A model generated the notes under the pieces. The model had not been told where the DNA came from and made no database searches. It saw nothing but the letters and a program-made list of their open reading frames with translations. Below, piece by piece: positions 6,645 to 13,895 of a stretch of 64,000 bases of DNA. Source of the stretch: a virus; the IMG/VR virus record IMGVR_UViG_3300029319_000003, positions 1 to 64,000 of that record; one strand, 5' to 3'. Every line of letters begins with the position of its first letter. The first letter of the stretch is position 1. The position numbers and the translations under genes were made by a program.

Positions 6645-7449
6645 GAATCCACCCATGCAAGTCTTCATCATACGCTCCTGTGAGTGGTTGTGTCATTAGA
6701 TCGAGTTCGAACGGGTCCACGCTTTGGACTTCGCTTCGGGCAGTCTCAGTCTTTGCATCAAAAAACGGACTGCCATAGGCAGCATAGCCGCTGCCAACGC
6801 CGGGATGTGTGTCCCGCACTGGTGTTCTCTTTGGTGTCGCAAATCCTGTTGCATCGGTCTTAATCTTGATAGCCTCTTGAAGTTGATCCAGCGAATATTG
6901 CTCTGCAAGCGTCTCTGCAATATCGAGTTGTGTCTTTTTATTCATTATACCCTCTCTCTCCTTTTGTGTTAATACTTTTTTACTTATGTGATGCAGTACG
7001 CCGGGTGACAGATCGCATCGATCATATATTTTTATCTCTCGCCAGTGGAACACACCGGCAATTCTAAATGCATAAGCAATCCACTCACTGCAATACCATT
7101 TTTCACGTCGCTTTATCGAAAACGGCAAAAACTGTGATGCGATCATCCCAACCCAATCATAGCCGCAGCCTTTTGTGTCATCAAAGAAGTTAAGTATAAC
7201 CCGCAATTGCGAATTTGTTATGGTAAATTCAAGAAAATCCCACTTTTCTGGATCGTAACTTGTTTTTTCTCTTGCCGCGACTCGCGAAGATAACATGGGG
7301 CTAATACTCACCCATGTCTTATCGTCTGGCAGCACTAACTCCGCATGCGAGTACTCGCTCTTTGTCCACCACCTAATTGTTTTATTTCGCCAGTCGCCCT
7401 GCCCTTTGTAAAAGGCAATTTTAACTTTCGCCTCCTGCTGCACCTTCAT
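6619..7449 (-). CDS. Permuted papain-fold hydrolase (NlpC/P60-like, YiiX-type) with C-terminal extension
   Basis: 276 residues from the ATG at 7449 (start uncertain). Residues about 8-150 read as a circularly permuted NlpC/P60 domain: KIAFYKGQGDWRNKTIRWWT, KSEYSHAELVLPDD with the catalytic His, DWVGMIASQFLPF, and KWYCSEWIAYAF with the catalytic Cys. Such enzymes cleave peptide or lipid-linked amide bonds. The last 108 residues begin with an internal ATG at 6945 behind AAAGGAGAGAGAGGG and look like a separate helical, proline-containing protein, so this may be a read-through fusion or a gene with a nested second start. Confidence 0.72.
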   Translation of the reverse strand: MKVQQEAKVKIAFYKGQGDWRNKTIRWWTKSEYSHAELVLPDDKTWVSISPMLSSRVAAREKTSYDPEKWDFLEFTITNSQLRVILNFFDDTKGCGYDWVGMIASQFLPFSIKRREKWYCSEWIAYAFRIAGVFHWREIKIYDRCDLSPGVLHHISKKVLTQKEREGIMNKKTQLDIAETLAEQYSLDQLQEAIKIKTDATGFATPKRTPVRDTHPGVGSGYAAYGSPFFDAKTETARSEVQSVDPFELDLMTQPLTGAYDEDLHGWIHEETKNKG

Positions 7450-7627
7450 CTTCTTTGTCCCTGCACACTCCTGCTTCAATTAATCGCATGGCTGTTCGAC
7501 CGAACCAACCCTGCAACTGCCACGCCAGCCCAGTATCAATTAACTGCTGCCACGCTTCAGTAACCTGCTCTTCGCTTTCTGCTTCAATAAATCCTTCTGC
7601 AATGCCTATTGCCTGATGATTTGTCAC
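7421..7627 (-). CDS. Conserved small phage protein (NHQAIGIAEGFIE family)
   Basis: 68 residues with a GTG start at 7627 placed by GGAGGTG five bases upstream. VTNHQAIGIAEGFIEAESEE, WQQLIDTGLAWQLQGWFGRT, AMRLIEAGVC. I recognise this as a small protein found repeatedly in phages: a helical domain with a Trp-rich WQLQGWFGR core. Function unknown. Confidence 0.78.
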   Translation of the reverse strand: MTNHQAIGIAEGFIEAESEEQVTEAWQQLIDTGLAWQLQGWFGRTAMRLIEAGVCRDKEDEGAAGGES

Positions 7628-7629
7628 AA

Positions 7630-7962
7630 TTACACCTCCACCAAAACGGCGCAAATATTATTAGAAAGCAGCCGCTTCAATTCTGCAACAGCATCAGCAC
7701 GCCGTTGAAATTTAAAAGTTGTCCAAGCGCTTTCGTATTGAGCGCGGACTTCATATTGGTGGTGTTTGGACTTCTCGTCATAACCCCACTTATCCATATG
7801 GCTTTTACAATACTGCCGCCACTCCTCAAGATGGTAATCATTCTTCTCGTCCCACGATCCGAACAGTGCATCCATTTTAACGGCGTTCTTCCACAAACCC
7901 TGCTCTGCCTCGACAGAGTAGCAGTCTGCTAGTTTATTCTTGTCATACTTATATGTGTGCAT
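7630..7962 (-). CDS. Small protein, unknown function
   Basis: 110 residues: MHTYKYDKNKLADCYSVEAE, WDEKNDYHLEEWRQYCKSHM, YESAWTTFKFQRRADAVAEL. Aromatic and charged, helical. First gene downstream of the promoter at 7985-8013; AAGGTGAT precedes the start. A TTG three bases earlier is also possible. No family recognised. Confidence 0.7.
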   Translation of the reverse strand: MHTYKYDKNKLADCYSVEAEQGLWKNAVKMDALFGSWDEKNDYHLEEWRQYCKSHMDKWGYDEKSKHHQYEVRAQYESAWTTFKFQRRADAVAELKRLLSNNICAVLVEV

Positions 7963-7984
7963 CAATCACCTTATACTCCTACCC

Positions 7985-8013
7985 AATATAACAGGTTAAG
8001 AGTAAATTGTCAA
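7985..8013 (-). promoter_or_regulatory. Sigma70-like promoter
   Basis: Consensus TTGACA (8008-8013), 17 bp, consensus-like TATATT (7985-7990). It would drive gene 7630-7962 and the genes after it down to about 4031. Confidence 0.85.
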
Positions 8014-8032
8014 GCGTTAATTTAAAAAAGTT

Positions 8033-8260
8033 TTAGGCTTCATACGAAGCAGAAGGAAGCGTTGCTTCCAATGCCTGCTCCATAATAGCAATAGTCTGAT
8101 GCTCATAACTACTGGAAGCCGTGAGGCGCATCTGCTCAAGTTCGTCCATGCCCTCGGCATATGCCAACGCGGACACAAGGCTGTGCCCAAACTGCGCTGC
8201 CTGCACGCATGCATGCTCAAGCGGGGTCAAATCCTTAAGTACTTCTTCTTGTTTGCTCAT
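8033..8260 (-). CDS. Small helical protein, unknown function
   Basis: 75 residues: MSKQEEVLKDLTPLEHACVQ, LVSALAYAEGMDELEQMRL, IAIMEQALEATLPSASYEA. A GTG six bases upstream (8266) is closer to the ideal distance from AGGAG and could be the true start. The gene sits alone between two promoters (8312-8340 and 7985-8013). Confidence 0.68.
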   Translation of the reverse strand: MSKQEEVLKDLTPLEHACVQAAQFGHSLVSALAYAEGMDELEQMRLTASSSYEHQTIAIMEQALEATLPSASYEA

Positions 8261-8311
8261 CACCACATCATCTCCTGTTTGTAACTAGGGAACAATTATT
8301 TCTTTACCAAT

Positions 8312-8340
8312 AATATAACTGCATTTAGCGATGGTGTCAA
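8312..8340 (-). promoter_or_regulatory. Sigma70-like promoter
   Basis: TTGACA (8335-8340), 17 bp, TATATT (8312-8317), directly upstream of gene 8033-8260. Confidence 0.85.
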
Positions 8341-8356
8341 GCAATTTTTTTATTTT

Positions 8357-8632
8357 TTATTCGACGGGGCGAATATAAACCGGGCGCATCAGAGTTGGTC
8401 CGTCGTCCGAATCAATCTCAAAATAATACTCACCAGTAATATACGCGGGAGTTGCCGGCGCTTCTTGGGACTGTTGCGTCCAATAACTTCCATCAATCAT
8501 GACAAACGGCACACGCGCTGTCAACTCTGGATTAACCGCTGCTTGAGCGGTGGTGGCTTCGCGGCTAGCCATGTGTGCTGGAGCGCACGAACTCAGCATC
8601 AACGATACCACGACTGCAAATACTTTCAACAT
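8357..8632 (-). CDS. Small lipoprotein
   Basis: 91 residues: MLKVFAVVVSLMLSSCAPAH is a lipoprotein signal with the lipobox LSSC. The mature part is about 75 residues: an Ala/Gln/Pro-rich linker, VPFVMIDGSYWTQQSQ, AYITGEYYFEIDSDDGPTL. It would be anchored in an outer or inner membrane of a Gram-negative host. It is not clearly an Rz1-type spanin: it is not proline-rich enough and no Rz partner is visible. Possible roles are superinfection exclusion or envelope change, both speculative. Confidence 0.75.
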   Translation of the reverse strand: MLKVFAVVVSLMLSSCAPAHMASREATTAQAAVNPELTARVPFVMIDGSYWTQQSQEAPATPAYITGEYYFEIDSDDGPTLMRPVYIRPVE

Positions 8633-8691
8633 ATCCAATTCCCTCCTTTGGGTACGACTATAAATAGCAACTGGCGCACAAAACGCCAGTT

Positions 8692-9045
8692 TTATCTATT
8701 CATAACAGTCCAGTAATCATAACTCCAAATATTATACCAATGCTGCTCATCCGTGTTCATCTCATCGCTCTCTTCCAACTCCGTAGACCACTGAATTCGC
8801 AGTTGTTTTAGCGCAGGAGCATCACCACGATTTAAAACTGGGTCCACTCTAGTTTCCAACACAAGTCCATAGTATTTCTTTCTTGCTCCCGGTCTTGAAT
8901 ACTCCACAAGGTCACCGGCTCGGATTGTGTTTAGAAAGTGTTTCTGTAGTTCGCGCTGTTTGACATACCACTCTATTTCCTCGGGTGAGGACGCCTTGAG
9001 GCGCGATGGTATTCGCCCATATGGTCCGAACTTGTCATGTGCCAT
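8692..9045 (-). CDS. SH3-like family protein with N-terminal extension
   Basis: 117 residues. A basic, helical N-terminal part (MAHDKFGPYGRIPSRLKASS ... WYVKQRELQKHFL) precedes a VGDLV-type barrel: IRAGDLVEYSRPGARKKYYG, LVLETRV, LRIQWSTELEES. This copy shows that the module can be attached to other segments. Overlaps gene 9035-9367 by 11 bases. Confidence 0.75.
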   Translation of the reverse strand: MAHDKFGPYGRIPSRLKASSPEEIEWYVKQRELQKHFLNTIRAGDLVEYSRPGARKKYYGLVLETRVDPVLNRGDAPALKQLRIQWSTELEESDEMNTDEQHWYNIWSYDYWTVMNR

Positions 9046-9367
9046 TTTTGACCTCGCTGACTAGAACCAATTCGGTGCTGAACATCCACACCGGTCTGTT
9101 CGATTCAGTCGATGGATCTCCGCTCTGCCATAACACCAAATAGATTGGCTTGTAAAGCAAATATTCAGGAATCTCTTCTATATCCCACAGATCATGATTA
9201 GGTGTGAACTCATATGGGACATTTGTTTGCCGCTCATGAAACAAATCAACAACATCACCGTTGTTAGATCTTGTCTCGACAATGAGCCCAACACCTACAT
9301 CCAATTCAATATCATCTTTTAACCGGACAAGATCCCCAACATTAATTTTTATCTTTTGATCTGTCAC
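9035..9367 (-). CDS. SH3-like VGDLV-family protein, long form
   Basis: 110 residues with a GTG start at 9367, placed by GGGGGTG. KIKINVGDLVRLKDDIELDV, GVGLIVETRSNNG, IYLVLWQSGD, MFSTELVLVSEV. The same strands as the short copies, with a 40-residue insert (VPYEFTPNHDLWDIEEIPEY) before the VLW strand. Confidence 0.77.
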   Translation of the reverse strand: MTDQKIKINVGDLVRLKDDIELDVGVGLIVETRSNNGDVVDLFHERQTNVPYEFTPNHDLWDIEEIPEYLLYKPIYLVLWQSGDPSTESNRPVWMFSTELVLVSEVKNGT

Positions 9368-9383
9368 GGCGCACCCCCACAAA

Positions 9384-9737
9384 CTATGCCTCACCTACAT
9401 CATCTGTAATAATTATAGATGCCAGCAGTTCTTCTTCAGTTGGCTGCAAGACTTCCGCTAAGTTTTTTAAAAATTGTCCAGTCTGACTCTCTGCTTGTTG
9501 TAGATCATCAAGCAATGAAAACGCCATCGCGGCTTCATCGGCAACTCGATCATTCTCTTTAATGAGGTCGGCATTCGCGGCTTTTAATTCTTCGACCTGC
9601 ACCTTCAACTGAGCGATCATGTCGTCCTTTCGAAAGAACTCTTTCTTCGCCCTCATCAATCCTTTGGTATAGGTCACCTTCAGAACAGACATACCTTTTA
9701 ATAACTTCTGCACTGTCTCCGAGTTGAGATATTTCAT
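9384..9737 (-). CDS. Coiled-coil protein, unknown function
   Basis: 117 residues: MKYLNSETVQKLLKGMSVLK, then a long charged coiled coil (FFRKDDMIAQLKVQVEELKA, ADLIKENDRV) and an acidic C-terminus. It overlaps gene 9559-9876 by about 179 bases in another frame. An internal ATG at 9656 behind AAAGGA could be the true start and would shorten the overlap. Confidence 0.65.
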   Translation of the reverse strand: MKYLNSETVQKLLKGMSVLKVTYTKGLMRAKKEFFRKDDMIAQLKVQVEELKAANADLIKENDRVADEAAMAFSLLDDLQQAESQTGQFLKNLAEVLQPTEEELLASIIITDDVGEA

Positions 9738-9876
9738 AATTCCACTCCCATGTCACCGCCCGCTCTGTCTTGCCGCTTCCAATCGGAAACCGGCTGGTGA
9801 TGACAAACAACGCGCCATGATAAAACTCTGATCTGATCAGTGACCCGACTTGATACTTTGGTTTGCTTAACTTCAC
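9559..9876 (-). CDS. SH3-like VGDLV-family protein, C-terminus uncertain
   Basis: 105 residues, GTG start after GGGAGAAGTA. KYQVGSLIRSEFYHGALFVI and ERAVTWEWNYEIS match the family up to about residue 55. The rest (ending in an Arg-rich KGRHDRSVEGAGRRIKSREC) overlaps gene 9384-9737 and looks less like a folded domain. Confidence 0.62.
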   Translation of the reverse strand: MKLSKPKYQVGSLIRSEFYHGALFVITSRFPIGSGKTERAVTWEWNYEISQLGDSAEVIKRYVCSEGDLYQRIDEGEERVLSKGRHDRSVEGAGRRIKSRECRPH

Positions 9877-9890
9877 TACTTCTCCCGTGT

Positions 9891-10448
9891 CTAGTAGTCT
9901 TGGATTGAATCATTTTCTTTGTCATAATAGGCAAATGGAATATCTGGATACTTATCCTTCATCCACTTAATCTCAAAACGTGGGGGTTGCTTAAGGTAAA
10001 CAACCTTTTGAACGTGCTTGAAGGGAATAGTGGTGCCCAAAGCATCCACTTGAGGATCGATGCCACTTCCAGAGCCAGCAGCAGAGTCTCGCATGGTCAC
10101 CCGAATCTCCGCTTCATTTGGCGCTGTTGGGTGCTGGACCGACCTAAACTCATAATTGCCGTCAGCAGCCAAGCCCGGTCCTTCAAGGACCAGCACCAGA
10201 TTTCCAAAGTTGCCACCTTTGACAACATCAAAATCTGTGGTAAGGGAGACGCCTTCTTGACCACCGCCGTGGCGGCTCTCTGCCTTATCGGTGATACCGC
10301 CTTCGTGTATCGAAGTAAATCTTGTAGGCTGGGTCGCGTGATAAAGTTCACCGGGAATCTCTGATGGCTGGAGCAGCCCAGCATCAGGGTCTTCCTCCAT
10401 TGTAGATTCCGTTAAGAACTTACGCCAGTTTTCAATTATAAGTTTCAT
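9891..10448 (-). CDS. Head-tag protein with ADP-ribosyltransferase-like domain
   Basis: 185 residues. Residues 1-14 are the tag MKLIIENWRKFLTE, followed by S, so the predicted cleavage is FLTE|S. After that comes an ART-like fold: ELYHATQPTRFTSIHEGGI (the first H/R motif strand and helix), GVSLTTDFDVVKGGNFGNLV (second motif) and PNEAEIRVT, where a Glu sits at the catalytic position. ARTs move ADP-ribose from NAD to a target. T4 packages an ART, Alt, by a cleaved N-terminal tag and injects it to modify host RNA polymerase; this protein fits that role. The ART call is from motif order only and the fold needs a structural test. Confidence 0.6.
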   Translation of the reverse strand: MKLIIENWRKFLTESTMEEDPDAGLLQPSEIPGELYHATQPTRFTSIHEGGITDKAESRHGGGQEGVSLTTDFDVVKGGNFGNLVLVLEGPGLAADGNYEFRSVQHPTAPNEAEIRVTMRDSAAGSGSGIDPQVDALGTTIPFKHVQKVVYLKQPPRFEIKWMKDKYPDIPFAYYDKENDSIQDY

Positions 10449-10460
10449 TGCCCGTTCCTT

Positions 10461-10916
10461 CTATACATTGTATGTTTTTTGCTTGCCGCCCTTGGAGGCA
10501 AAATTGTCTGTCTTAAAATCATCCTTACGCATAACTGTAATAATCTTCATGCTGTCTGGACCTTTTACCATGTTCAGTACAGCAATGACATTCAGCGCTG
10601 GCACGTTGCCAGACTTACCCTTCATGCGAATATGAAATGGCTCTTCGTTTGCCAACTCGCCGTTAGCATAGTCGTTCATAATCAAGCCCATTGCGCGATC
10701 TACTGCCTGAACAATAGAGTCTTTGGAAATCTTGCTGCCCTTGCCACCCTGCTTGTGACGGAAGCGCCGCTCCTCGCCATGCTTAGTGGGCTCCAAGTCT
10801 AAATCTTCAATGTCGATACGAACATTGCCAACCTTGATCATCTGACTTTGACCACCGAGATTCTTGTAGGACTCTTCCCCAAGATAACTCCTCCAGTTTT
10901 CCATAAGATTCTTCAT
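10461..10916 (-). CDS. Head-tag protein with BECR/EndoU-like nuclease-type domain
   Basis: 151 residues from the ATG at 10916, which starts the tag MKNLMENWRSYLGE|E; an upstream in-frame extension is rejected because the tag defines the start. The rest reads PTKHGEERRFRHKQGGKGSK, ISKDSIVQAVDRAMGLIM, and MKIITVMRKDDFKT. The H..ER...I..D.I..A pattern and the closing strand recall the Barnase-EndoU-ColicinE5-RelE (BECR) nuclease group seen in phage and toxin proteins. If so it would cut RNA, but the assignment is tentative. Confidence 0.6.
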   Translation of the reverse strand: MKNLMENWRSYLGEESYKNLGGQSQMIKVGNVRIDIEDLDLEPTKHGEERRFRHKQGGKGSKISKDSIVQAVDRAMGLIMNDYANGELANEEPFHIRMKGKSGNVPALNVIAVLNMVKGPDSMKIITVMRKDDFKTDNFASKGGKQKTYNV

Positions 10917-10917
10917 T

Positions 10918-11721
10918 CTACCAATCCTTGCAAGACCAGTAGCCTGCTGACAACTTGTCTTTCTTTTCATCGCAGTTGTGGCGGCTCCTAAAATTCTTCT
11001 TGCTGTCCTTGTCGTCGCTCTTGTTTTCCATCTTGGCATCACCAAAGCGGATGATCTTTTCCTTGTCACCATCGCAAGCCTTAACAACCTTCTGCTTCTT
11101 TCCGTAACCGGGTTCGCCTTCTTTGATATACCGAGGCGAGTTGCACTTCATGCGGTCCTTGTCTGTCTCTTCAAAGATGGTGTTCGTAAAGAGTGTGTTA
11201 ATTTCTTCTTTCTGAAGCATCTTCTTCATGCCCCTCTTACGGCTGGCTTCGTTTTCTTTCTCTACCTCATCGTCATACTTGTCCAAGACTTTGGCTTCGT
11301 CCTGCTGCGGTACACAATTTGGAACTTTGCCGCCGTCCTTGCCGGGTTTCATGCCAATCTGCTCATAGCCATCCTGACACGGATCATCTTCCCGCTTGTA
11401 CTTCGCCTCATCCACGTCCAAAGTTTCTGGATAGTCGTCGTCACCGGGCTTTGCTTTCTTTTCTCCCGATCCCGCTTTCATTCTTTTCTTCTTCGCGTGG
11501 ATGTTTGCCCACAGCCCCTTGTTCTTGCCTTCATCAACCTCGGGCTTGTCGTGCCCCCAGCCCTTCTTGTCAAGTTCGACATGCTGCTCATAGGTTTCGG
11601 CTTTCTTGCCTTCGCCCGTCTCAGGATCATACATCATGTGAGGCTCAAACTCCTCTTCTTCCTTAGACTTTTCCTTTTCTTCATTGACGAATCGTCGCCA
11701 ATTCTCCATCAAATGCTTCAT
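10918..11721 (-). CDS. Head-tag protein, lysine-rich, with marine-phage C-terminal domain
   Basis: 267 residues from the ATG at 11721 behind GGAGAAG. Tag MKHLMENWRRFVNE|E. Then a long Lys/Glu/Asp-rich part with KGLWANIHAKKKRMKAGSGE, DPCQDGYEQIGMKPGKDGG and KVPNCVPQ, and a C-terminal Cys-containing domain (MKCNSPRYIKEGEPGYGKKQ, FRSRHNCDEKKDKLSAGYWS, CKDW). I recognise these modules as recurring in large marine phages; the RHNC...YWSC pattern suggests a metal or disulfide site. The highly charged composition fits a DNA-associated internal head protein. Confidence 0.75.
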   Translation of the reverse strand: MKHLMENWRRFVNEEKEKSKEEEEFEPHMMYDPETGEGKKAETYEQHVELDKKGWGHDKPEVDEGKNKGLWANIHAKKKRMKAGSGEKKAKPGDDDYPETLDVDEAKYKREDDPCQDGYEQIGMKPGKDGGKVPNCVPQQDEAKVLDKYDDEVEKENEASRKRGMKKMLQKEEINTLFTNTIFEETDKDRMKCNSPRYIKEGEPGYGKKQKVVKACDGDKEKIIRFGDAKMENKSDDKDSKKNFRSRHNCDEKKDKLSAGYWSCKDW

Positions 11722-12065
11722 AGGTATCTTCTCCACGCCCAAAAGGGTCTTTGTTCTAAATAGTTTTCATTATACTGACAAGTATATGCTTCTTTTTCAA
11801 AAGGGTTTTCAAAGTAAGCAATCGCCCCATTTCTAGTCTTTGCATATCCAATCAGCCAAAATAATCCATACATCAGCCACTGCCCGACAAATCCCATTTC
11901 TACTTGCTGCTTGTAGTGAATAGTTTCATGCCGCTTAAGACGGTCGTCCATCTCGCCTCTCGACCAAACCCAGATGCCAAAACTGATCGCACCAATTTCA
12001 ATTGGGGAGATTTTTGAAAGCCAAACAGGGACTTTGCTGTTTTCTATAAAGATAGGTAAGTTCAT
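11718..12065 (-). CDS. HETIH metallopeptidase-like protein without head tag
   Basis: 115 residues from the ATG at 12065 (ATGA overlap, GGAGAAAG in front). MNLPIFIENSKVPVWLSKIS, GAISFGIWVWSRGEMDDRLK, RHETIHYKQQVEMGFVGQWL. HETIH is an HExxH zinc motif; a Glu downstream (NPFEKEAYTCQYN) could be the third ligand. A hydrophobic segment follows the motif. I recognise the family in large phages as an uncharacterised minimal zincin. It sits between two tagged proteins but has no tag, so it may act in the infected cell. Confidence 0.7.
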   Translation of the reverse strand: MNLPIFIENSKVPVWLSKISPIEIGAISFGIWVWSRGEMDDRLKRHETIHYKQQVEMGFVGQWLMYGLFWLIGYAKTRNGAIAYFENPFEKEAYTCQYNENYLEQRPFWAWRRYL

Positions 12066-12868
12066 GCTTTCTCCTTTGATTGACTGATGATCTGAGTATA
12101 AAGTTTTTTCCAAAACTTCTGCATCTCTTCTGGCTTGTCTCCGAGCGCCTGCTCGTAGTCGCCAACAACGCCACCAAGTTTAGAATCCTTTCTCTTAATT
12201 AGTTCTAAAGCCTGTTCCGGCGTGTACTTATCTAATAATTCTTCTGCTGCCTCATGGGCGAATGCGTCCACCTCGTTGTGACGACTAAGATACCCAGCCC
12301 TTGTTCCGGTCTTATCGATCTGCTTTGGATCTTCGATCATTTGTTCGAAAGCCTCTTCCTCTGGGATTCCCTTGCTAGCAGCCTGCTTCTTCAACTGGTT
12401 GTAATGAACCAATTCGTGGTTAAGCGTTGTTGAAATCTTCTTTACCAGTTCACTTGGATCAAGGTCGTTCATATCAAACTCTTCTGAGATGGGGCGTAAC
12501 TCAATCCACACATCGTGTAGTCCGTTTTTTGGTCCACGATACTGCCCTTGCATCATCCAGTTGTTCGGGTATCCTCCGAACTGATCATCGGGTGCAAGTT
12601 CGTAGCCGGCTTCAGTGGTTACCGTAATAATAAAGTTTAAATCTGTGTTGAGTTCTTCAGCCTTTGCATTGAGCGCAGACATGAGGGCTTCACTGGCAGG
12701 CGATCCCATGTTGGCAGTGCCGCCGACTTCATCCACATCGTCTTCTGTGTGTGGCTGGGTCCAGAAGTTGGAGTCAATCATTGCCTGACGAAATCCTTTC
12801 TTCTGTTCTGGTGGAACATCCGTCGCCTCTACGAGAAAGCGCCTCCAATTTTCCATCAACTGCTTCAT
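12062..12868 (-). CDS. Head-tag zinc metallopeptidase-like protein (HELVH)
   Basis: 268 residues from the ATG at 12868. Tag MKQLMENWRRFLVE|A. About residues 150-230 hold the zincin core: LVKKISTTLNHELVHYNQLK with HELVH, then RHNEVDAFAHEAAEEL, where the Glu of NEVDAF is the probable third zinc ligand. Upstream are beta strands (NFIITVTTEAGYEL, GLHDVWIELRPISEE). A secreted or packaged protease that acts on a host protein after injection is the simplest reading. Confidence 0.75.
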   Translation of the reverse strand: MKQLMENWRRFLVEATDVPPEQKKGFRQAMIDSNFWTQPHTEDDVDEVGGTANMGSPASEALMSALNAKAEELNTDLNFIITVTTEAGYELAPDDQFGGYPNNWMMQGQYRGPKNGLHDVWIELRPISEEFDMNDLDPSELVKKISTTLNHELVHYNQLKKQAASKGIPEEEAFEQMIEDPKQIDKTGTRAGYLSRHNEVDAFAHEAAEELLDKYTPEQALELIKRKDSKLGGVVGDYEQALGDKPEEMQKFWKKLYTQIISQSKEKA

Positions 12869-13269
12869 CCTCCTTTCTCCCACGGACCTTCGTGTCCCGA
12901 CTTCATACAATTAATCATAGATTCTTCAGCGTTATACTCTGCATGTATCTCTGGCTGGTAAAGTTCATAGTATGCGTCCTTTGGAATCCCGTCTGGCTTG
13001 GTGAACTTTGTCTGATCATCAAAGACCAAATCTCCCATCTCAACCCAAGCGTGATTATAACTCTCTCCACTAAATTTGTCTGTGACTTTACCGTGAACAA
13101 CTTTGAATTTATCTTTATCGTCAATATCTGGGTGTACCTTCCCATCGTCACCGATGTGATCATTTGACCACTTGGTTGCCATTCTGTTCGCAAACGGATA
13201 GCACTGACCGACTGCAATTGTACCGCCCTCTGTCAAATACTTTCGCCACTGTTCCATAATAAGTTTCAT
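12865..13269 (-). CDS. Head-tag papain/transglutaminase-like cysteine hydrolase
   Basis: 134 residues. Tag MKLIMEQWRKYLTE|G. The body shows a Cys-His-Asp order: GQCYPFANRMATKW (Cys at the start of a helix), VVHGKVTDKF, YNHAWVEMGDLVFDDQT (His and Asp on adjacent strands). This layout is that of small transglutaminase/papain-like enzymes of phages. Likely a protease or amidase. The short body (about 120 residues) is a complete minimal domain. Confidence 0.7.
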   Translation of the reverse strand: MKLIMEQWRKYLTEGGTIAVGQCYPFANRMATKWSNDHIGDDGKVHPDIDDKDKFKVVHGKVTDKFSGESYNHAWVEMGDLVFDDQTKFTKPDGIPKDAYYELYQPEIHAEYNAEESMINCMKSGHEGPWEKGG

Positions 13270-13895
13270 GATACACCCTTCCCTACCTTTAGTTTGCCCA
13301 TGCCGAGCAACTTTTCCATTGTTGGGTTGCCCTTCGCTCTAAAAATTCTTGAAGTGGGCGCGTCATACCACTCACCTTTGTTGTAATCTGTCCACACAAT
13401 AGAAGTGTGTTGACCACAGTCGTCGCTTGGGTCATCTGGGGTTAGTTGCTTCAACATTCTGTGTTGTACAATATCTAACTGTGCGCTTTCAATATCGGAT
13501 CGGTTCTCGTCATAATATTTCCACACTGCATGGGCATCCTTGGAAACTGAGCCCCTGTCTGCCATCAGCCCGCCACCTTTGTGTGTTGCCCATTCCATAG
13601 CAAGATCATAAAGCATCGGACCCCAGCCACTCGCAGCGTCAGCAGCCTTTACATAATACCCGTCAAGACAGTCGCCGTAATTCATATCTTTGGCTTTCAC
13701 AACCGCAACATATCCTGATGGTCCTCCGCTGTCTGCCGAGCCGCCCCATTGTTTACCGCCATCTTTAGTATAAATAAAATAGAATACGCCCCCCTGCTCC
13801 TTGCTCACCTCGATACCATAACCTTCCGGTATTTCATCAGGAGTTTTCATTCCTTCGGATAGGAAGTTGCGCCATGTCTCCATCAATAGTCTCAT
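13266..13895 (-). CDS. Head-tag GNAT-like acyltransferase (paralogue 1)
   Basis: 209 residues. Tag MRLLMETWRNFLSE|G. The core VAVVKAKDMNYGDCLDGYYV, KAADAASGWGPMLYDLAMEW, GGGLMADRGSVSKDAHAVWK matches that of the next gene and follows the acetyltransferase order: substrate strand, G-x-G-P-like CoA loop before a helix, then a strand and helix. QLTPDDPSDDCGQHTS is also shared. Family members acetylate proteins or small molecules; the target is unknown. Confidence 0.68.
   Translation of the reverse strand: MRLLMETWRNFLSEGMKTPDEIPEGYGIEVSKEQGGVFYFIYTKDGGKQWGGSADSGGPSGYVAVVKAKDMNYGDCLDGYYVKAADAASGWGPMLYDLAMEWATHKGGGLMADRGSVSKDAHAVWKYYDENRSDIESAQLDIVQHRMLKQLTPDDPSDDCGQHTSIVWTDYNKGEWYDAPTSRIFRAKGNPTMEKLLGMGKLKVGKGVS

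Noticed and set aside
10918-11763. A 261-codon plus-strand frame across 10978-11763
   Set aside because: It lies opposite the lysine-rich tagged gene and is its hydrophobic shadow; no ribosome site.
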